From Verrucomicrobiota bacterium (GTDB taxonomy: Bacteria; Verrucomicrobiota; Verrucomicrobiia; Opitutales; Opitutaceae), in contig JANYJB010000079.1 of NCBI GenBank assembly GCA_025361935.1, positions 1 through 36,437 of the forward strand: a stretch of 36,437 bases of DNA, read 5' to 3'. A program made the translations under genes and the position numbers. The first letter of the stretch is position 1; the number at the start of each line of letters is the position of its first letter. Shown one piece after another: positions 32,094 to 36,437 of this stretch. A model generated the notes under the pieces. That model saw nothing but the letters and a program-made list of their open reading frames with translations, was not told the DNA's origin and did no database searches.

Positions 32094-33437
32094 ATGCGCC
32101 GATCATTCTGCATTGTTGTCATGCTCGCTGGCTTGGGTGGCCTGTCCCTCAAAGGACAGACTTCGGGGGCGTCGGAGGCGCTCCTGCGGATTCCCGAGAC
32201 GCTCATCGACGGCCTGCAGCCGCTGACCGCGAAGGCGCTCGAGACGTCGCCCGTCGTGATCGACGCCCGGCTCAAGGCGCTCGCCGCCGCCGCCCGCGAG
32301 GAGGAAAGCCGCAGCCTCACCCGTCCGCACGTGAATGTTTACGGCTCCGGAGGCTACCGAGCCTCCGACGCCAACCGCACCGGCTCCTTTCAAACTTACT
32401 ACAACGCCCTCGCCGAGCAACCGCTCTGGCACTGGAACTCCCTCGATAACCAAAAGCGCGTCGCCCAAATCCAGCGGCAGCTCGCCGACAACGACTACGA
32501 CGAGGCCCGCCGCACGCTCGTGCTCGACATCCGCCGGCGGTATCTCGACCTCGTGCTGCAAAAACTCGACACGGCCGAGACCGACGCGGCCTGCGAACGC
32601 CTCTCCAGCCACCTGAAGGCCAGCCGCGATCAGGCGGCCCGCGGCCAGGTCTCCGCCGATCTGCTCACCGCCGAGGAACTCGACGTGAAGTCGGCGGAGG
32701 TCGCCCGTGACCGCAAGCGCGAGGCGTTCCAGCGTGCGTTGCGCGCGTTTGCCGTGCTCAACGGCCTGCCTTCATTCTCGCCGGACGGTTTGCCCGCGCA
32801 AATCCCCGGAGTATCCACCGAGCTGGTCACGTTGCTCGCGCCCGCCGCTCCGGCGCCCGCCGCCCAAGGCGCGCCCCCGGCGGCGCTGGCCCGCGCGCAG
32901 GGAGAGCTCACCGCTGCTCGGCTCAACAAGGACATCACCCGCGTGCGCAACTTCCCCATGGTCAATCTCGCGGCGGGCGCGAACCAAGACCAAACCAGTG
33001 GTGCGGACCAGACCGCAGTGCTGTCGTATTACAGCGGCGTCAACGTGAACTGGAACATCTTCGACGGCTTCGCCACCCGCGCCGCCGTGCGGCAGGCCAA
33101 GGTGCTCGTGCGCCAAAGCGAACGCGCGCTCGACGACGCCCGCACGCAGCTGGCGCAGGATCTGGCCGACGGCTCGACGGACGTCACCCTCACCGTCAAG
33201 GAACTGCAGATCGCCGAGGAGCGCTTCGCCCAGACCTCGTCCCGCCAGCAGGTGGATGAAGACCTGCGCAAATCCGGCCGGCTGGCCGACGCCGAATGGC
33301 AGACGCGCCGGGGGGCCGCGCAAGTCGAGCGCGCCAATCTCTACAGGCTGCGCGGCGGATTGATCCTGCTGCTGGCCGAGCAAGAGCTTTTGCGCCAGCG
33401 CGCGACCAAGCCCTCCAAGGAAATATCCTTCCCGTGA
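32094..33437 (+). CDS. TolC-family outer-membrane efflux protein
   Basis: This 447-residue protein has a signal peptide (MRRSFCIVVMLAGLGGLSL, cut near KGQ at about 21) and two repeats of long amphipathic helices separated by strand pairs, the TolC/OEP layout. The first repeat includes TRPHVNVYGSGGYRASD (barrel strand) and helices RRRYLDLVLQKLDTAE...; the second begins near NFPMVNLAAGANQDQ and NVNWNIFDGFATRAAVRQAKV, where WNIFDG is a well-known OMF strand. TolC-type trimers form the outer-membrane exit duct for efflux. Its stop overlaps the adaptor start by 4 nt (GTGA), so the two are coupled. The ribosome-binding site is uncertain (a G-run lies about 12 nt upstream of the ATG). Confidence 0.93.
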   Translation: MRRSFCIVVMLAGLGGLSLKGQTSGASEALLRIPETLIDGLQPLTAKALETSPVVIDARLKALAAAAREEESRSLTRPHVNVYGSGGYRASDANRTGSFQTYYNALAEQPLWHWNSLDNQKRVAQIQRQLADNDYDEARRTLVLDIRRRYLDLVLQKLDTAETDAACERLSSHLKASRDQAARGQVSADLLTAEELDVKSAEVARDRKREAFQRALRAFAVLNGLPSFSPDGLPAQIPGVSTELVTLLAPAAPAPAAQGAPPAALARAQGELTAARLNKDITRVRNFPMVNLAAGANQDQTSGADQTAVLSYYSGVNVNWNIFDGFATRAAVRQAKVLVRQSERALDDARTQLAQDLADGSTDVTLTVKELQIAEERFAQTSSRQQVDEDLRKSGRLADAEWQTRRGAAQVERANLYRLRGGLILLLAEQELLRQRATKPSKEISFP

Positions 33438-34543
33438 AATCCCGCCGCATTTTGTATTGGGTGATGACGGCGCTCGCCTTGGCCGGCGCCGCCTGGCTGG
33501 CACTCTCGCTGGCGGAGCCGAAGGCGGCGGTTGCGGCCGTCAAGCGCGGCACCGCCCTCAACGCCGTGCCCGCCAACGTGGTCGTGCGCGCCGATTACAT
33601 CATGGACCTGCGCAGCGAGGCCGGCGGCCGCGTGCAGGATTCCGCCCTCGTGCTCGGCGCCGCCGTCAAACAAGGGCAGATGCTGCTCAAGATAGACGAC
33701 ACCGACCTCCGGCTCGATCTCGAGCGCGCGACCAACGACTACAACGCCGCCGTCCGCCGCCGCGAGATCGGCTCGGCCACGAAGCTCGATCTCGAGACCG
33801 CGCGGGCCGATCTCGCCAACTTCACCAAGCTGGCCGAGGCCGGCCAGTATCCCTCCACCGAGCTCGACAAGCGCAAACGCGAGCTCCGCCAGCTCGAGCA
33901 AAAGCAGGAGATCGAGGACGTGAACGAAACCGCGCTCATCGACAGCCTCGCGACCCAGATCAAAACCCAGAAGCGCCAGATCGAGAAAACCTCGCTGGTT
34001 TCGCCCATCGGTGGCGACGTCACGGCGGTCTCCGCCCACGTGGGCGACCTGATCGCCCCCGGCGCCCCGCTCGCCTCCCTGCTGGCGAAGGCGCGCGTGG
34101 TCGAGGCCCGCGTCGCCGAGGAAAATTTTGCCGGCATCGCCGTCGGCCAGAACGCCACCGTGCGCTTCCTGAGCTACGGCAACGACCAGTTTTCCGGCAA
34201 GGTCGCGCGCGTGCTGCCGACCGCCGATCCGTTGACGCAACGCTACACGGTCGTCCTCGAAGTCGCCATCGCGCCCGAGCGGCTGGTGCCAGGATTGAGC
34301 GGCGAGGCGAGCATCACCATCGGCGAACATCCTGACGTGCTGATCATCCCGCGCCGTGCGTTGCTCGGCGACTACGTGCTCGTCGTGAAATCCGGCCGCG
34401 TGGAGCAGCGCCGCGTGCAGCGCGGCTACGAAAGCCTCAACGAGGTCGAGATCAAGGACGGCCTCAAGGAGGGCGAGCTCGTCATCACCGACAACCTCGA
34501 CGCCTACCGCCAGGGCGACCGGGTGCGCGCCGCGCGCTCCTGA
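33434..34543 (+). CDS. HlyD/MacA-type periplasmic membrane-fusion adaptor
   Basis: This 369-residue protein bridges an inner-membrane transporter to the TolC channel. GTG 33434 overlaps the TolC stop (GTGA); the open frame reaches back to 33296 but there overlaps the TolC gene. It has one N-terminal membrane anchor (about 5-27, ILYWVMTALALAGAAWLAL), a lipoyl half (GGRVQDSALVLGAAVKQGQMLLKID), a long helical hairpin about 95-190 rich in Lys, Glu, Arg and Gln (RKRELRQLEQKQEIED), the second lipoyl half (TSLVSPIGGDVTAVSAHVGDLIAPGAPLASLL) and a beta-barrel domain (EENFAGIAVGQNATVRFL). The order matches MacA-like adaptors. The permease gene follows after 11 nt. Confidence 0.94.
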   Translation: MKSRRILYWVMTALALAGAAWLALSLAEPKAAVAAVKRGTALNAVPANVVVRADYIMDLRSEAGGRVQDSALVLGAAVKQGQMLLKIDDTDLRLDLERATNDYNAAVRRREIGSATKLDLETARADLANFTKLAEAGQYPSTELDKRKRELRQLEQKQEIEDVNETALIDSLATQIKTQKRQIEKTSLVSPIGGDVTAVSAHVGDLIAPGAPLASLLAKARVVEARVAEENFAGIAVGQNATVRFLSYGNDQFSGKVARVLPTADPLTQRYTVVLEVAIAPERLVPGLSGEASITIGEHPDVLIIPRRALLGDYVLVVKSGRVEQRRVQRGYESLNEVEIKDGLKEGELVITDNLDAYRQGDRVRAARS

Positions 34544-34554
34544 GAGCATCGCCC

Positions 34555-35805
34555 ATGTCGCCGAATCTGCGCATCGCCCTGCGGTTTCTCACCGCGCGCC
34601 GCCGGGCGATGGTCATGAGCCTGATCGGGATCATGTTCGGCGTGGGGTTTTTCATCGTCACGCAGGCGCAGACGAGCGGCTTCGAGGATTTTTTCATCAA
34701 GACGATCCTCGGCACCAACGGCGCGCTCAAGATCGAGGACCGGCTGCAGGAGACGCTGTTCCCCATGGAGGCGGACGGGGCCACGGGGCATTCCGACTTC
34801 CTGGTGGCGAGCGACGGCAACAAGAAGATCATCCCCGGCGTCGAGGACCCCGTGCGCATCAGCGAGGCGGTGCGGCATTTCAAAAACGTTTCCGGCGTCT
34901 CCATCGTGCTCGAAGGCACGGCGACCCTCGCGACCAACGTGAGCGGGGAGACCGTGCATGTGCAGGGGGTGAACATCACCGACCACCTCGCGGTTTCCGA
35001 CCTCTCGCGGCAGATCCTGCAGGGCAGCCTCGCGGATTTCCGCATTGTGCCCACCGGCGCGGTGGTCGGCAGCATCCTCGCCGTCCGCCAGAAACTGCAT
35101 CCGGGCGACTCGTTCACGCTGGAGTGGAACGGCGCGATCCGCCGCTACCGGGTGAGCGCGATTTTCGAGACCGGCGTGAGTGACATCGACCGGGTGCGCG
35201 TTTACGTCCATCTGCCCGAGGCGCGTTCGCTTTTCCAGAAGCCCACCGGGGCGTCGTTCCTTCAGGTAAACCTGTTCGATCCTGACCGCGCGCGCGAGGA
35301 CGCGGTGCGCATCCAGGAGGTCATCGGTCACGCGGTCGCGCCGTGGCAGAAGCGCGAGAAAACCTGGCTCGATGTTTTCCGCGCGCTGCGTCTGTCCTCC
35401 GCCATCACGGTCTCGACGATCATCCTCATCTCGGGCCTGGCGATGTTCAATACGCTCGCGATGGTGGTGATGGAGAAGACCAAGGATATCGCGATCCTGC
35501 GCTCGATGGGCTACACCCGCACGGACATCGCCCGCATCTTCATCTGGCAGGGTGCCATCGTGCTCGGCGCGGGTGCGATCGCCGGCTGCCTGCTCGGCGC
35601 GGCCGCCACTTATGGCGTTTCCAAGCTGCCCATCCGCATCCGCGGTATTTTTTCGACCGATTCCTTCGTCGTTTCGTGGTCGCTTTCGCACTACGTGGCG
35701 GCGGTGGTCATCGCCTCGGTGATCGTGATGGCGGCGAGCCTTATCCCGGCGCGACGCGCCGCGCGGCTGGAGCCGGGGGATGTCATCCGGGGGACTTCGC
35801 AATGA
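34555..35805 (+). CDS. ABC transporter permease, FtsX/MacB/LolC family
   Basis: This 416-residue inner-membrane protein has the standard four-helix layout: one N-terminal helix (about 19-40, MVMSLIGIMFGVGFFIVTQAQ), a large periplasmic domain (about 42-270) and three C-terminal helices (SAITVSTIILISGLAMFNTLAMV, GAIVLGAGAIAGCLLGAAATYG, AAVVIASVIVMAASLIPARRAARLEP). The coupling element EKTKDIAILRSMGYTRTDIARIFIWQG is very like LolC/LolE, while the adaptor and TolC partners resemble MacAB. Such systems use mechanotransmission to drive periplasmic substrates (lipoproteins, peptides, siderophores, lipids). The ATPase gene overlaps its stop by 4 nt. The substrate is unknown. Confidence 0.93.
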   Translation: MSPNLRIALRFLTARRRAMVMSLIGIMFGVGFFIVTQAQTSGFEDFFIKTILGTNGALKIEDRLQETLFPMEADGATGHSDFLVASDGNKKIIPGVEDPVRISEAVRHFKNVSGVSIVLEGTATLATNVSGETVHVQGVNITDHLAVSDLSRQILQGSLADFRIVPTGAVVGSILAVRQKLHPGDSFTLEWNGAIRRYRVSAIFETGVSDIDRVRVYVHLPEARSLFQKPTGASFLQVNLFDPDRAREDAVRIQEVIGHAVAPWQKREKTWLDVFRALRLSSAITVSTIILISGLAMFNTLAMVVMEKTKDIAILRSMGYTRTDIARIFIWQGAIVLGAGAIAGCLLGAAATYGVSKLPIRIRGIFSTDSFVVSWSLSHYVAAVVIASVIVMAASLIPARRAARLEPGDVIRGTSQ

Positions 35806-36437
35806 GCATACCTTCCGCAAACAACACCGTGATCCGTTGCGAAAATCTGCACCGCCATCTCGGGCGTGACGCCGGGCGCGTGCATGTGTTGCGCGGGGTG
35901 TCGTTCGAGGCGGAGCGGGGGCTCGTCCATGCGATCGTCGGCCCTTCGGGTTGCGGCAAGTCCACGTTGCTCTATCAACTGGGCCTGCTCGACCGGCCGG
36001 ACGACGGCCGGATCTGGATCGGCGGCGAGCTGGTTTCCAACTCTAGCGACGAGCTACGAACCGCCGCGCGCGGTCGGCACCTGGGCTTCGTGTTTCAGTT
36101 TCATTTCCTGATGCTGGAGTTTTCCGCGCTGGAAAACGTGATGATGCCCATGCGCAAGCTCGGCCTGCTTGATGAGGCCGTCATGACAGCGCGGGCGCGG
36201 CACCTGCTCGGTGAGGTCGGTCTTGGCGACAAGACGCACCGGCTGGGCACCGAGCTCTCCGGAGGCGAACAGCAGCGCGTGGCGGTGGCGCGCGCTCTGG
36301 CCAACGAGCCGTCGGTCATCCTTGCCGACGAGCCGACAGGCAATCTCGACCAAAAAAATTCCACGATGGTTTTCGACCTGCTGGCCCGGCTCGCGCGCGA
36401 GAACGGCCAGGCGGTCGTGCTCGTCACGCACAATCCC
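35802..36437 (+). CDS. ABC transporter ATP-binding protein, LolD/MacB-like, 3'-truncated
   Basis: The gene starts at ATG 35802 (overlapping the permease stop as ATGA) and is still open at the window end, giving 212 codons. Because no stop lies in the window it is easy to miss. All ATPase motifs are visible: Walker A GPSGCGKST, Q-loop FVFQFHFLM, signature LSGGEQQRVAVARAL, Walker B VILADEPTGNLD, and the switch VTHNP at the very end. EFSALENVMMPM and ADEPTGNLD are typical of the LolD/MacB/FtsE group. About 15-25 residues are probably missing at the C-terminus. It supplies the energy for the permease encoded just upstream. Confidence 0.95.
   Translation, partial: MSIPSANNTVIRCENLHRHLGRDAGRVHVLRGVSFEAERGLVHAIVGPSGCGKSTLLYQLGLLDRPDDGRIWIGGELVSNSSDELRTAARGRHLGFVFQFHFLMLEFSALENVMMPMRKLGLLDEAVMTARARHLLGEVGLGDKTHRLGTELSGGEQQRVAVARALANEPSVILADEPTGNLDQKNSTMVFDLLARLARENGQAVVLVTHNP

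Overview
The window is GC-rich, densely packed DNA from a diderm (outer-membrane) bacterium. The evidence for an outer membrane is an LpxR-type lipid A deacylase, a DUF481 barrel protein, a TolC-type channel and an HtrA protease. An SHD1-like domain joined to thioredoxin, EF-hand secreted proteins, a sialate O-acetylesterase and large fused glycosyltransferases together suggest Verrucomicrobiota, perhaps an Opitutales relative. That placement is inference; no marker gene is present. Many starts are GTG or TTG, and neighbouring genes often overlap by 4 nt (ATGA or GTGA).

Region 1 (1-2.8 kb): the 3' part of an HtrA/DegP protease, a secreted double EF-hand protein on the opposite strand, an unrecognised 153-residue protein and an exported rhodanese.

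Region 2 (2.8-8.2 kb, minus strand): six genes that could form one transcription unit. In transcription order they are an RlmI-like methyltransferase, LpxR, a SIS-domain protein of the UPF0309/NagS type, a BadF/NAGK-type sugar kinase, an exported SHD1-thioredoxin protein, and a protein of a family often labelled 3-methyladenine DNA glycosylase. A near-perfect 27-bp inverted repeat lies between the SIS and kinase genes. The kinase/SIS pair suggests amino-sugar (peptidoglycan or GlcNAc) salvage.

Region 3 (8.3-12.2 kb): a DUF481 outer-membrane protein, a small sulfotransferase with a TTG start and strong ribosome-binding site, a second secreted EF-hand protein, a sialate O-acetylesterase and a tRNA-Ile(CAU).

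Region 4 (12.2-31.9 kb, minus strand): a 13-gene cell-surface glycan operon. It starts with two giant multidomain glycosyltransferases, continues with a polytopic membrane protein, a GT2, an FkbM methyltransferase, a Wzm/Wzt-type ABC exporter lacking a carbohydrate-binding extension, two GT4 enzymes and a SAM methyltransferase, and ends with a GtrB-GtrA fusion flanked by two DUF2079-like membrane proteins. The likely plan is cytoplasmic assembly by the soluble transferases, export by Wzm/Wzt, and periplasmic decoration using polyprenyl-phosphate sugars made and flipped by the GtrB-GtrA fusion and transferred by the GT-C-like proteins.

Region 5 (32.1-36.4 kb, plus strand, divergent from region 4): a TolC-type outer-membrane factor, HlyD/MacA-type adaptor, LolC/MacB-type permease and a LolD/MacB-type ATPase cut off by the window end. 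This is a tripartite ABC efflux system.

No CRISPR array, insertion sequence, integrase or replication origin was seen. No gene-free stretch exceeds 300 bases.
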